DNA from: Corynascus novoguineensis
Lineage: Eukaryota > Ascomycota > Sordariomycetes > Sordariales > Chaetomiaceae
Assembly (NCBI GenBank): GCA_033296725.1
Contig: MU857688.1
Location: 1 to 64,000, forward strand
Reading direction: 5' to 3'
Length of the DNA: 64,000 nt
A program made the position numbers and the translations under genes. Below, in pieces: positions 10,646 through 23,058 of this stretch. The stretch's first letter is position 1. The number at the start of each line of letters is the position of its first letter. Under the pieces are notes generated by a model. That model was not told the DNA's origin. It did no database searches and worked only from the letters and a program-made list of their open reading frames with translations.

Positions 10646-13600
10646 TCAATGCTGCTGCTGGGGAGAAAGCTGGCCGCCAGCCCCTGAGTCGCTCCCCCGA
10701 TGGCGACTGATGGTGCTACCGGTGGGGCTGGAGAGCGGAGAGAAGCGCCTGCGCGTCGGTGACGAGACCCTGTGGTGGGAGGAGAGCCAGTTGCCCCCAG
10801 CTGAGGGATAGGACTCACGGTTCGCCGTGGTAGCAGCTGCGCCGGAGCGTGGCTGCGGTTCGAAAATGCTGCGCATCCTTTTGAAAAGGCTGCTGCTGTT
10901 AGTGTTGTTGCCTCCTCCTTCGCTGACGGTGCTCTGCCGGTTGTTGTCGGCGATGGACCGCGCGCCGAGGCTCAGATCGGGCAACTCACGTCCCTGCCAT
11001 GGTGCCAAGAGGGACACGGGCGTTCTACTTTCTGTCATGTCGTCGTCATCATCGCCGCCGTGGTAGTTGTTGTTGTCGAAAGTATTGTGTTGGGCACGGT
11101 AGACCTGCGAATGTGTCGCGAAATCGCCGCTGGTTACAGTTTCGTGCTTGGTAGCAGCGAGGTTAAACGGCGAGCGTGGCGGCGAAGAGGATGTGGTCTC
11201 GGTGCGAAGGGACTGAGGAGTCCATTCATCAGTCGCGCCCCACGGCGCAGTAGAGGAGCCCCCCGCGGTCGGTTTCACCGGCGTCACGTACTCAGACGAT
11301 GCTACAGACTCGTATCCAGTAGGGGTCTGCGGCCGCCCCGAATTCTCCCCGCTGGACACGGGTTCGTTCCCGGCTGAAGAAGTCGGAACTGGCGGAGTGC
11401 CACCTGGGCTGGCGTCGTACGCTTCCTGAACTTCGGGGACCTCATGAACCAGTCGTGAAGATGTGTCTGTCCGTGGCGTTGGCTCCTGCTTCTCTTCGAT
11501 GTAGTGGTCAATCCTGTTTACCCAACCTTCCCCAGTATAACCCACAGGAGGAGAGGATGATCCTGGAGCAAACACTTCATGAGCCCTTCGCTCCTCGTTA
11601 CCTTCATCGCTGATATCGTAGTCGACGCTCTGCTCCACCTTTCCCGGATTGGGCCGCATCACAGGAGTCCCTTGTGAGCCAGTACCAACGTGCTCGGTCA
11701 CGGCTTCTGTCGCAACATGATCCTCACTCCGGTCAGTGTCATCAAACAGATCGTCTTCGCCCTGAACTGTAGTGCTATGTTGATGCTCGAGTTCGTACTG
11801 GCCAGTGCCATTTTCCCCATGGTACGCCCTTCCAATGTAATCGTGGACCCCAGCTCCGCTCGCAGCTTCTTTGTGCTGCTGGCTCACAAATCTTAAGGAG
11901 TGGTGAGATGGTAATGGCGTAACAAATCGCTGGGAGCCCGTGTCAGTGTCGTCCCCCTCTGATTCATCATAACCGGCAGCATGATACGCCTCGCGAAATG
12001 ACTCTATCTGCTGGTCTCCGTTATTCCATTCCCAGCGGCTAATATCATATGGTTCCGCCGACGAATCGTACGCTCCACCCCCCGCAATATGGTGTTCCAA
12101 TTCGGTCGGTACAACTTGCTTGGACATCCGAGATCTACTGTGATCATGTTCATGCTCGTGGTATCCAGAGCCCAAAGAAAGCTGGAGGCTGGTTGGAGGT
12201 AGGTTGTCAGTTTGAGAATGACCATCAGTTGCTGCCGCCGTGTCTCCAGTGTCGCCACCGGCTTGAGCTTCGACGGCGTCATACTCAGCACCAAGTGTTT
12301 CGGTTGGGTCTTTGTGATCATACTCAGGTTCGTGTCGAAATTCGGCGCCATCGGACGTGTCCCCTTCCTCTGTATCCTCAAGTACCTCTGGGCTCCGTGA
12401 AAGAGCATTTGCCTCGACCATCTCGCGCCTTTCACTACCCTCGTCGGCATGGCCAACTACACGGGCACTATGATCGGAATCCGGGCGTTCAGGTGTCGAT
12501 GATCGATGAGAGTGAGCCAGAGTCTCATGTAAATTTGTCTCGGAGACTCTCAGTGGTTCGCGGTCGGCCGTTTTGCCGGGATGATCATCGTGTTGTTCCG
12601 CCGCCGAGTCAAGGTTGTCGGTTCTGCTAATACCTTCTTCTGGCTGGATATTATTTTTATCCCCGGGCTCTAAGAGGCCATTTTGCATGTCCGCATTCTC
12701 CAAGACGTGCTCCCGGGAACCCTCCCCACTCAAGTTTGGCTCAAGCTCTGACGCTTCCGGTACTTGCGAGTACGCGTCAATATTCAGCTGATGCTTGTCT
12801 GTCGAACAGACCGGTGAACCTTGCTCGTGATGGGGTGAATGGTGGCCAGGAGACGTCCGTCTTGACTCCGGTATGGCGATGAATCGTTGTCTCGAGCTGC
12901 CTTTTTCGAACCCGAGATTACCTTCCTCGGGTGCTGTCATTGTAACGTGAGTTGTTGCCAGGTTATCTCGATTTTGCTGATTCTCGTCTTCGTTACCGAC
13001 CGCAATAGACACCCCTAACCCTACTTGACTGTCTTCCCCGAGTACACCCTCGAGCTCAGTGCTATTTCCACTCATCGTGGACGCGCTTCCCAGGCTGTTA
13101 CGATTCCTAGTGAGACTCTCACGAGACTTTTCAATTCCTTTGGTACCAGGAATCTCAGCTCCATTATTCATCGGGCCAGTTATGATTTCAACGTCGCGTG
13201 CCTCAACCTCACCCTCATTATCCAAGTCTCCTCGATGGTGCGACATATCTGGCCTTGGTTCGCTGGGATGCTTTTCATCTGCTTCTGCTGTTGTCAGGGG
13301 AGGCCCACTCGTGGGAGTAACCCTCTCTCCAGCCCTCGGGCTAGTTGCCTTGTCCTCCATCACGTCAAGATGTTCCGAGGCTTCTGGAGGTGTTTGAGCG
13401 CCCTGATCTACCGTAGATTCTTGAGGAGCGAACGGCTCAGCTGACCCTGGAGATCTAGTTCCATCTTGGGGTTGAACGGGGAACTCAGGTGTATGTTCGG
13501 CATGCTCCGTGGCAGGGCCTGACTCGGCACCGTTCTGTTCCTCCTCACCCTGCCGCAACTGGCTTTGATTCTCCTCTCCCCTAATGGGAACAGTTATGGA

Positions 13601-14332
13601 CGGGAGGTCTTGTGCAACTTCCCCGGTCTCAGACTTGGCTGGTTGCCCTGAACCCCCATTGTCAACTGGTTCGAGGGACTTGAGAACCTCCAAGGATCTC
13701 TGCTCTGGGGCCATAGAATCCGATGGGGCAGTATTCTTTGTCGACCTCCTTCTTCTAATTGGTGTAACGGGCAGCGTAGGTAGAGCCATCTCTAATTGGT
13801 CCTCGATAAGACGATTGAGTTCCTGATAAGCCTCCTGTTAGCTTTGAGCTCCGGTTTTTTCTGTCAATCGCGAACTTACTCTTCTCTTCTCTTGCAGTGC
13901 CTGCAGCTTCTCCCGTCCTTGTTCCACCGCTAGGCGAGCTTCCTCTTCCGCACGGCTCATCAATTCTTCCATTTCCTGTTCTACCTTCTCTCTTTCGCTC
14001 TTGAACTTCCAGTCGCGGACTTGATCTTCTTTGCGGACGCTGGCGGCAAACTCTTCATCTTCTTCTCGCCTTCGCCGTTCACGTTCCTCATCTTCTCTTT
14101 TCCGCTTTTCGGCCACCTCTTCTCGCTTAGATGCGCGTTCTCGGCTCAAAGAGTCCGACTCAGCCAGAAACGCGGCGGATAACGCCTTGATGGCGTCATT
14201 ACGTCTCTTTTCGAGCTCGTCGAGCTTCGCCTCGTGTATTTCCGGGTCTACCGAGGTAAGAGTGGTGTGAATTTTTGCCAGCGTCTCCTGCATCTCGGCG
14301 ACGAGCGCCGAGACATTCCTCGTGGGCCCCAT
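10646..14332 (-). CDS. Large low-complexity protein with N-terminal coiled coil, unknown function
   Basis: Two exons, 14332-13880 and 13834-10646, joined in phase 0 across a 45-nt intron with a GTAAGT donor and an AACAG acceptor; predicted 1213 aa. Residues 1-166 are a highly charged coiled coil rich in Glu/Arg/Lys that continues smoothly across the splice (KRR then EAYQELNRLIEDQLE). A short basic motif (TPIRRRRSTK) follows at about 174-184. The next 850 residues are acidic, Ser/Thr/Gly/His-rich and probably disordered, with Asp runs near the end. The last 120 residues are basic and Ser-rich with several SP/TP sites. There is no catalytic motif and no membrane segment. A cytoskeletal, septal or nuclear scaffold is possible, but I infer that only from composition. 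The intron is very short, so that junction is the weakest point of the model. Confidence 0.75.
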
Positions 14333-15440
14333 ATCTTAAACAAAGGGAGTTGGGATATGGTAACTGCAACCAAGAAGGAGACTGGCAGTGGCAACCCAAT
14401 GAACTCGGAGCTGTGCTCAACTGTGCTGCTGCCTCCAGGCAGATATCGACAGTGCTAACGGGATATCCGCTCAAGGAACCGCAGAACCAGCTGGCGGAAA
14501 CAGTTGCTTGATATCCTTTGTGGGCGATAAACCCTCAACGGGATTAGACTTGATCAAAGAAAGAAAAGCACAATCCTCTGACAGACAAGAAGTGGCGAGC
14601 GAGTAGCTACCTTCCAAGTTTCCAGAGCTGGGCAGAGAGAGGGAAACAAGAAAGATAATCCGGGACCAGGAGAAACGAAACAGCGTGTACCCCTCATCGA
14701 ACTGGAGATAGGCGAACTCGCGCCTCCACCTAGATACATGGATGGGCTGGCTCATCCCAGCCTGAACACCTTGTAGCTATTGCATCATGAGCCCCGGCAC
14801 TGAACTTTTACTAGTGGACGGCATTCTCCGCCTCGATGTTAGGACGACGATACACTACTTTATAAAGTTGTTGAACTCTTATGGTTGGAATGCTTCACCG
14901 TCGTACTACGTTACCGCGAGTAGGCGAGGTTGCCAGGAGCATCTTGCCGCAGAACAGGGCTTGCTGTCGCCACCTAAAAGGAAGAAGGGCCAACATCCCT
15001 AGGTAAAGTTACAAATTCTCGTCGTAAAAAGTTCCACATTTCGAGTCCAAATGAGTTGAAGTTGGAAACACTAGAGTTTCACTCATCGTTGCGACCAAGA
15101 AAACAAAACGCCTCTGGGTTGCGTGCTGCAATGTATGGTTAAGATACCTACCAACCATAAGGCGGCCATTGATTGTGGCAAATACTGACTCTCATTGTCT
15201 CCATGATGTCTCGGACCTCCAACGGTTCGGGTTCCAGCTTGTTTCAGGTTCAAGAACGTAGAGCCATGAATGAGGAATTGGAAATGTGCGCTAGATAGTG
15301 GTTGGATAACGTGTTAGTCGGTTGTATTTGAACTTCATGCTCTGTACATTAGCGGCGAAACAACGCCGTGTCGCATGCTTCTAGTGTATATACGAAAATG
15401 TCGATAACACTCGTGTGAATAACGAAGGTTTCCCCAGTCT
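14333..15440. other. Intergenic, no supported gene
   Basis: This spacer contains the promoter region of the coiled-coil gene starting at 14332 and the 3' flank of the membrane-protein gene ending at 15441. Small frames at 14471-14755 (-) and 14787-15002 (+) have no coding character that I can defend. Confidence 0.45.
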
Positions 15441-16479
15441 TCAAATCCTTGCCACGCCTGCCTTCTGAGCCACAGCAATCCTTCTCTTGTGTGCTTCCCT
15501 GAAATTGTACCGCTCATATGTCCCGAATCCATAGGCAGTGAGCCCCAGTGTTAACCAGATGCTGGTAATGATGAGGCCGATGGGGAAGATCATGATCTGA
15601 ACTCCGGGAAGCACGAAGGCGACCGTGCCGTTGTTGAGGCCCTCTATCATCTTATCGACGGCGAGCTGGGCCATGGTCAGGTTGGTCCTGATCTCGTCAT
15701 TCGCGAACTCGCCTGCCACAAATGCGGCTTCGTTAGTCGAGACAATGGTCTTTGCCTCCTTTCCGGTGCCGTCGATCGCTTTCAGTGTGACAATGGGCAT
15801 GACAAGGGCTTCTAGCTGAGCTCTGGAGAGGAAGTGTCAGTACCACACCACCAGCATAACGCGTAAATTGTCCAGCTTACCTGGTGACTTTCCCCGTCAT
15901 TTTGTCCTTGTCGACCTGGCCCTTGAAGAGGTACGACTGCAGCATCCGAAGATTCCCACCGTTGTCCTGTCTAGTCCTGAGAGGGCCCGCAGGCTGCTGT
16001 TTGACCTGGGAGACCGAGGCACCATTGTAGCTAAGCTCGACCTGGATACTTTCTTGAGGTATCCTCTCGAAATCGCCCGTTGGCTCGCTAAGCTGGAACA
16101 ACCTCAGATCGGCTTCGAACGCCCCGGTTTGGTTGTTGAGAAGAGGAAGGTTGTAGCAGACACAGGCGCCTGACGGGTTTGTTGCAACCTTCATGCCGCT
16201 CAGTGCTTCCTGACACGCCTTGTTCGCTAGGGCGTCCCATTGCTCCATGTTGAGGCTCCCATCAGCATTGAGTGGCGTGTTGCTCTTGCCAGGTAATATT
16301 GCCTCCTCTTGTCGAGCCTCCAAGTAGCCCCTGGCTTTGAGATTCGCCTCTGTCATCTCTTCCATCCTCCTCTCCACACCATGATAGCCGCGTGACAAAC
16401 CGTCTGCGATGAGGCTGTTGATCCCCGCTTGCGCGCCCGTCGCGACGAAAGAGGCGACAAGCGTTCTTTGCCAGCGCAT
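15441..16479 (-). CDS. Conserved-looking single-helix membrane protein, unknown function
   Basis: Two exons, 16479-15881 and 15822-15441, joined through a split Arg codon; predicted 326 aa. The frame is open a little further upstream, but only with a GTG, so I chose the ATG at 16479, which starts MRWQRTLVASFVATG. The N-terminus (AGINSLIADGLSRGYHGVE) resembles a targeting peptide or short helix. The middle (about 60-250) is soluble and includes a Cys pair in GACVCYNLPLLNNQTGAFE. One strong membrane helix lies near the C-terminus (IMIFPIGLIITSIWLTLG), followed by GFGTYERYNFREAHKRR, a short basic tail on the other face. I know no function for this arrangement. The intron has a GTAAGC donor and a CCAG acceptor, and protein sense is continuous across it. 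Confidence 0.78.
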
Positions 16480-19400
16480 CGTGATGATTTGATCCCTGAT
16501 TTCCACCTCTTAGTCCCCAGTTACCCTTGTCACTCTTTTCCCGACGCGCAGTCTTCCGTATTTACTGCCTCACTCGTGATTTGAGGTCGAATCCCTAACA
16601 AACAGAATTAAAAAAAATATCGTAGCAGGTTGCTGACCAGTCCCGTGGCCAGCGCACCCGCCAGGCTAGCAGGTGGTCGTGAAAAGGGTTTGTTGAAAAG
16701 AGCGTGGTTGAAGGGAAGAGGGGCCCGCCCGAAGAAGGGGAGGTTGTCGTCGGTTTGTCACCTCCTTGTTGTGGGCAAGGAGATAGGCGCTGCTCGACAA
16801 TGGTAAACAACCACCAAGCGAAAAGGAAGGGAAAGCCAGCGAAATGAGTTTGGGGGGCGGAGTTCAGTGATTAAACGGAAGTGTAAGTGAAACGGCAGCC
16901 TCGAACAGGTTATGCAAGGGAGATCAGGGCGATCAGAACCTTGACAAAATGGCCTGACTCAAAAGATGCGAGGCAGGGGTATGAAGAAGCGAGACGAAAA
17001 GAAAGCATGACGTTGTGTCAAAAATGAGGAGGGTCGGGGGTTCTTACAAGGAGATGCACGAGCGGTCCAGACTTGAAGATGTACGGCAGTGCGCGATTGG
17101 GAAGGGGTGCCGACGAGCATGGCCAATGGCGTTCGGGCGTCAAGCCAAGAAAAATTGAGGCGACTGGCCAAACAAGGGGCCACAAGCCAGAGCAAGAAAC
17201 GGGCGCGACACAAAGAAAAACACCAGGAGCGTATTACTCAATGCCCTCAAGACGAGCGCGAGTGCGAAAAGCAGTCTCCTCGTACGAGAAGTCCCTGGGT
17301 TTACCAGGACGTCAAGGCGGTCTGTGTGTGATCGTCTTTCTCAGGCTTGAACGAGCTGTGTCGGATCGACGCGATGCAACAGCCCGAGCCGAACCGGCCA
17401 GGGTCTGCGGCAGAAGCGGTCGGACCTTGTCTCCGCGATTGGTTCACAGCGGCGGCCAAGAAGGTCTGGGGTTTGACAGGCCCACGAAGCGTCTGAAGTT
17501 GCGACTGCGCCGCATGAAGACGGATTGCACAGCGACATCTGTTGACGTCTACTGTGTAGGGACGGGTATCTGACTGACTGATGACTTTGAAAGTGCGAAA
17601 ATAGGTTTGTACGATTCGAAGAACACTTAAGCACAGAGTTTACTCTGGAAGAGTCCATCTCGATGAAAACGCGCTGCGCCTGGCAAAATTCCTCAGAGGG
17701 AACTGAAACTTGGACCCTGCGATGGAAGAATCTGAGGTGGATCCTGGCATGTGGGGCTTACAGAATCCTCGGGCTGACCAATTACCGCTGGCAAAATAGG
17801 CCTGGTGCTTCTCTGCCAGCGCTAAAATGGGGCCGCAAGCCAATCCAATGTAAACTGTATGCGGTTGCACAACATCAAATATCCCCAATCGACAACCTCC
17901 ATACCTCAGGTTTCATTTTAGGCGAAGAATGAGACGGGCGCTTAAAGCTGCAACTTGCTTCGTACTATTGATTCTTTTGCATCGCTAGTACGAACGTATG
18001 CGAAGTAAAGTACTACGTAGTATGTTCTATGCGGAACATTCCTCGCAGCCGCAGATCGGTGATCGCACATTGTGCAGCCGTCGAACTCGCAGACGTTACT
18101 ACATAAGCTCCATTGGCATGTTAGCTTGCTTTTGAGTAGCTATGGTGTGTTGTAAGTGTAGGCAATACAGATTCCAGTGCCGATTTCAACAGCGGATTTT
18201 CATCTCGTGGCCCTCTTTTTCGTCCGGCATCCTTCAAGCTATGACCAGGCCGCGCGGCCCGCGAAGCCCCAGCCTTTGCGGCACAATCTCAGTAGCGGCT
18301 GCGGGGAAGGCCACCGGTGGCCACACAGCCATTTCTCAGGCCCAGCTCCTTCTTCGGCTTTGCTTGGAGTGGAGCAGTGAACATTCAGGGAAAAAAGAGT
18401 AGGTACTGTAGGTATCGTTTAACATTCCTTTCCCCCATGACACTGGTAATACATCCGTCTCGCGTCGCGGTCAGGAACTGGAGCCTTAGATTCCCACACT
18501 CTCTTTATTCACAATTGCTTGGAATACGCATGAAGCATTTGAGTCATTAGTGGTAACTCGAATAGTCAACTCGGGGGATATGCGTATCTGATGATTCTGT
18601 TGCGCTTCTTATCCTTCAACGGTCCGCCACTTATCCCATCGCCGTAGCAAACAGGTTGCGGGCTAGTAGTGAATCATTATGGACCTCCGATCGACACGAA
18701 GCGGCAGTGGCCGACTCGGCGTCACGGAGAGTGCTGCTGGGCCCCGCTTCACCCGGGAAGGCCGGGTGCCCGGTTCCTTTGTTCGTTATTCGGAGCGGAA
18801 CTCGCAAAGCTTTGGGTGAGAATGACTTCACACGATCAATCTGCTCCATGTTTTTCTCAAACAAAGGTGGAATTGCCGGCAAGACTTTCTATTCTTTCAA
18901 CATATAAGTATTTTACGGCATTGGAGAACAAGCAATATGAAGTGCGTATATGTGACGGCGGTTGCTGTACGAAGTGTGTGCGGAAGTAAAAAAGCAGGGC
19001 GGGGTTCTTCTGGCTCGAAGCAGCAGTTCTCTCAGGAGTGAATTCGGAACGGTTTCTCGACAGCGATCAAAGTACGTAAGAACCGAACCACACAACCCAC
19101 GTATTTCGGTATTTCAATGAACAAATGCACCACCATACGTTGTGTATTGAGTTACATAGATCAGTCTTTCATTATTGTTGCCAAACCAAGCACCGAGTTC
19201 CCGATCCTGACCATTTATCGAAGCCGACCCAATGCGAAACCGATTCGCCCCAACGAGACACAATGCGCCCGCCAGCAATGCCCCCGACGCAATGCATATC
19301 CGCCGCCCACGATGCGTAATTCATGACATAGAAAAGCCGAAGAACGAAAGCAAGAAAAGCTTTTAGGTCGTGTGCCAAACATATCAACCTGTATAGCGCC

Positions 19401-19619
19401 AAAAGGAAAGTTTTGTGTACGCCGCGACCCAACCCAGCCCACCCACCCCGGGGCCACGGCGAGACAGGTTATTTTGAAAGAGGCATAGGAAACGAGGAGA
19501 CAAGACAAAGGAAAGGAGAAGGGAAATGGAAATGGATTAAGATATACCATGAAGAACAGGAGGGAAAAGAAGTGGCATGAATCGCGTGGTTGTTACAAAC
19601 GACCCTTCAAGGAAACGTC
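16480..19619. other. Gene-poor spacer
   Basis: About 3.1 kb with no coding region I can support. The frame at 17073-17573 (+) is basic and without motifs. Near 18000-18020 there is a short AT-rich tract (tactacgtagta), a local palindrome. The left end presumably carries the promoter of the gene starting at 16479, and the right end the 3' flank of the gene ending at 19620. Confidence 0.4.
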
Positions 19620-21991
19620 TCAGACATCGTCGGCGCCGTCCATGACCTCGGACGCCGTCTGCGAGTGCGCAAGGAAGTGCGCCCTTCCGCTGCGCGTCGG
19701 GCTGCTGCCCCTGCTCTGACCGGGCATGGACAGGGTGCGTGCGCGTCTCGACCCGGGCCGCGGGATGAGCCGAGACCGCGATCGCTGCTCCTCGAGCGCC
19801 GGGCGCGCCTGCTCCTTGGAGATGACCAGTCCCTGCGTGATGGACATGAGCTCGCCGCCCTCGACCGCGCACATGCTGGGCCACACGACAAGCAGGATCT
19901 CGTCCGGATCGACATCGCCGTCGACCATGTCAGTGTCGTCTGGGCCACCGCCGCCCGCGCTGTCGCGGAACCCGCCGCCCCTGCTGCTGTTGTCCACGGC
20001 GTCAGCGGCGCCACTGACGACAGCGTTCTCACCCGCCTCGACCGTCTCAAGCCTGTCGTCGGCGATAGCCTCGTCCGGATCGTCGCGGGTGTGGGGGATC
20101 CCGCTGGCGTCACGCTCGGCAGCCTCGGCGAACTCGGGCAGCTCGAGCACCTGCCAGTCAAAGTCGTCGTACGGAGGGCCAAAGTAGGGCTCGATCTTCA
20201 TGTGGGCGAGCTGGATGCGCATCCACTGCTCGCACGCGAGCTTGCAGGCGGCCTCGAGCCCGGCGCAGAACGCCTCGAACTGCAGCGCCGTGAGCAGGTG
20301 CTGCACCAGCCATGACACCTCGCGCACCACCATCTTGACCCGTCGCGCTCCCTGCTCTGCTTGCCGCTCCGGCATCATGGACAGCAGCGTCGCCCGCATA
20401 TGCGCCTCCCGCGTTGGGTCCTCGTCCTCGAGTGCCCGCAGGAATTTGACCAGGTTTTCGTCGTCGTCGTCCAGCAGGTACACGGGTCGGAAGAGGTGCT
20501 TGTGCATGGCCCGCGAGAGCACCGCCAACACTGCGCTGATGCGCATGCCCTTGGCCGCGGGCGTGTTGGATTGCGGCAGTGGGATCTGGAGTTGCGTCGC
20601 ATGCTTGAGGTACGGTGAGTTACGCAAGTTAGTCCAGCATGAGGGGTCCGACAGCGTCTGTTCGTCAATGTCGGGCCGGAACGTGCCCTCGACTAGCGTC
20701 ACGATTGTCGTCCAGATCTTGTCGAGAACCGTTACGCTGCAATACCAGGTCAGCGTCTGCGTGTGCGGAGTCTCAGGCCCAAAAAGTGGGAGAAAACTTA
20801 CTAGGTGTCATCGTTTTCGCTGTGCAGAACGATGCGGTACTGCTCGAGGTCGGTGAGTTTCCCCGTGGTGGTCTGGAGGTTCTGCGTTGTCTCGTCCAGC
20901 TGTGATTGCAGGTCCCGGCCGTGAGCCTCGGCCTTGTCGGCCCTCTCGCCCTCGGCCGTGAGCTTGCCGTGCAGGTTCTCGATCTCGGTGTTCTTGTCCT
21001 CGACTGTCTGTTGCAACGAGGCGATCTGCTCCTCGGCCGCCCGCAGCGACTCTCGCAGGCTCTCAATCTCGTTGTTCTTCTGGACAATGGTCTCGTTCAG
21101 CGAGACGATCTCTTGCTTGGCCGTCTCGAGCTCCTCCTCGAGCTTCCGCTTCTCCTCTTCCAGCCTGGCGATCGCCTCCTTCAGCGAGGCGATCTCGGCT
21201 TCATTGTCTGCCTTGATCTGCTCCAGATCCGCCTTGGCCGTCTCCAAGTCGGCAACGTTTCCTTTGAGCCTCTCGATCTCGGCCTCGTTGTTGGCTTTGA
21301 TCTCCTCGAGATTAGTCTTAGCCTCTGTGAGCGCCGCGATCTCGTCGGCGGCTTGGGCGGCCGCAGCGGCGGCAGCCTCCTCACCAAGTCGCTTCTCTTC
21401 CTCCACCGCAGCCTTTGCCGCTTCGAGATCTGCGTACTCCTTGGCTGTCTTTTCCTCCAGATCGGCATACTCCTTGGCTGTCTTCTCTTCTAAGTCGGCA
21501 TACTCCTTGGCTGTCTTCTCCTCCAAGTCGGCATACTCCTTGGCGGTTTTCTCTTCGAGCTCGGCATACGCTTTGGATGTGGCCTCCTGAAGGTCCGCAT
21601 ACTCCTTGGCAGCCGTCGCAGCCGCCTCAGCCGCATCACTGATCTTCTGCTCGAGGGTTTTCTGTGTATCCTCGAGATCGCTCTCTAACCTCGATCGGGT
21701 AGCAGTGAGCTGCATAATCTCTTGCATCTTCTCCTGCACCACAAGCTCCATATCCTTCTTCTCGTTCTCAAGCTCGTCCTTCTGGGCCTCGAGGTCATTT
21801 CGAAACTTGCGGTACTCCTCCAACACAACCTGGTGCGAGCTGGACAGCTTGTTGTTTTGCTCCTTGACGTACAGGAACTCGCTGAAGACATCGGCCACCA
21901 GCTTGTAATTGGGATCCGACGTCAGGTCGCGGATGGCCCGGACCAGCCCGTCAACCGCCTGGGTGGGATCGGCGTCGACATGAGAGCCCAT
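19620..21991 (-). CDS. Coiled-coil protein with tandem repeats and conserved C-terminal region
   Basis: Two exons, 21991-20802 and 20736-19620, joined through a split Tyr codon (donor GTAAGT, acceptor TTGCAG); predicted 768 aa from the ATG at 21991. An in-frame ATG at 22180 would add 63 residues, but these are Ser/Pro-rich and look like leader. Residues 1-50 form a small folded start (VDGLVRAIRDLTSDPNYKL). About 50-395 is a nearly continuous coiled coil, with four to five 11-residue units of the type EEKTAKEYADL at about 130-190 and several ETAK/EIK heptads. Exon 2 gives a globular region (YVTVLDKIWTTIVTLVEGTF, then SWLVQHLLTALQFEAFCAGL and CKLACEQWMRIQLAHMKIEP), then an acidic linker and a Ser/Arg-rich tail. 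It could be a structural or motor-adaptor protein; the true role is unknown to me. Confidence 0.82.
21430..21610 (-). repeat. 33-bp in-frame tandem repeats within coiled-coil gene
   Basis: Four to five consecutive 33-bp units, each encoding 11 residues of the form EEKTAKEYADL, lie inside the coiled-coil gene. The central three are nearly identical at the DNA level; outer units have diverged (ATSKAYAELEE, AKEYADLQE). Eleven residues is one hendecad turn pattern, so units can be gained or lost without breaking the coil. Confidence 0.9.
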
Positions 21992-22940
21992 CTTCGGCTT
22001 AGGGGAGGACGGTGCCGGGGGCGGTCGTGTGGCGGTTCTATGAAAAGTAGAGGAGGAACTCCGGACCTTAGGAGTAGCCAGGTTGGGCGTATTTTCTGGG
22101 AAACAACGGGGACACCGAAAGGAAGAATCAAGGAAATGAGGGAATAGAGAGCCAATGATGCTCTGCTCGGTGATAGACAAAGGATATCGTGGGTCTCAAG
22201 AGGGTCGTTTGCCCAATCTTGAGGCGAGGTTCAGGATGGCGATTTGGTTGCGGCAGTGGAATTGGACGACGCTCGGTTGTCTATATATCGCGAGACAACC
22301 CTTGACCCCTTTTGATCGTTCTCCGCCCGAGGCGACAGTCATGCAGGAATACGGAACTGGCAAAGAGGAGGCTGAGGTAAGGAGCGCTCAGGGTGGTTGG
22401 CATTGACTCACCACGCGAGCAATCACCAAAACAACAGATCACCAGACGGCCGCAGTGCCCAGTCTCCGAAGTCCACCGCCCTCCAAATTGTCAAATTGTG
22501 GGTGTCAATTGGGCTCGGAGCTGCGGCAGAGCGCGCGCAGCGGTCCAGCCATGGGTTCCACCATCGTGGCCAGCCCATCACAGCATGCCAGATGTGGCAG
22601 CATCGACGGAGCCCAACGTCCAACCACTCATATGACCTGCAGCCTCTCCCGGCGGGAGCCAACCCGCGAGTTTCCGGCCTTGTTCGTCCGCTGTTCTCGC
22701 CGTTGGCCGGGTCCATCTCATCTCGAATCCTCGCGCAAACCGCCTCGCCAATCTGCAGCGGCTTAACTCGAAACAGGCTTGGGCCGCTTGCTTGTCGTCG
22801 ATGGGGCTCCATCGAGGCTCTTGACGTGGCAGCATCCATTGCCAGCACCCGGCTGCCAGGGGTTTACTTGGCGTTGATTGGCCCCGCTTCCGCCTCTTTC
22901 GTCCCCACAAACTTGCAGCGCCAGCATATGAAGTGCAATG

Positions 22941-23048
22941 CTCCGGGCAGCGACCAGTGTGTAGTGGAATGCTGGCAATGTTACGGGGTGAGAAGGGTCA
23001 AGGAGAATTCCTCGTCAGCTTCCTCTACACACTGGTCGCTGCCCGGAG
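22941..23048. repeat. 24-bp perfect inverted repeat abutting an assembly gap
   Basis: The 24 bases at 22941-22964 (starting CTCCGGGCAGCG) occur again as their exact reverse complement at 23025-23048, separated by 60 bp. The second arm ends at the last base before the N run. Identity stops abruptly at the inner ends of both arms. This can be a real inverted duplication or a contig-end artefact. Confidence 0.95.
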
Positions 23049-23058
23049 NNNNNNNNNN
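23049..23058. other. Assembly gap (10 N)
   Basis: Ten undefined bases. A fixed-size run of N usually means a gap of unknown length, so distances across it are unreliable. Confidence 0.98.

Noticed and set aside
17073..17573. 166-codon plus-strand frame
   Set aside because: Arg/Gly/Ser-rich without motif; lies in the likely promoter stretch of another gene.
20906..21642. Long plus-strand frames opposite the coiled-coil gene
   Set aside because: Ser/Leu-rich mirrors of Glu/Lys-rich heptads; they repeat with the same 33-bp period and have no independent support.
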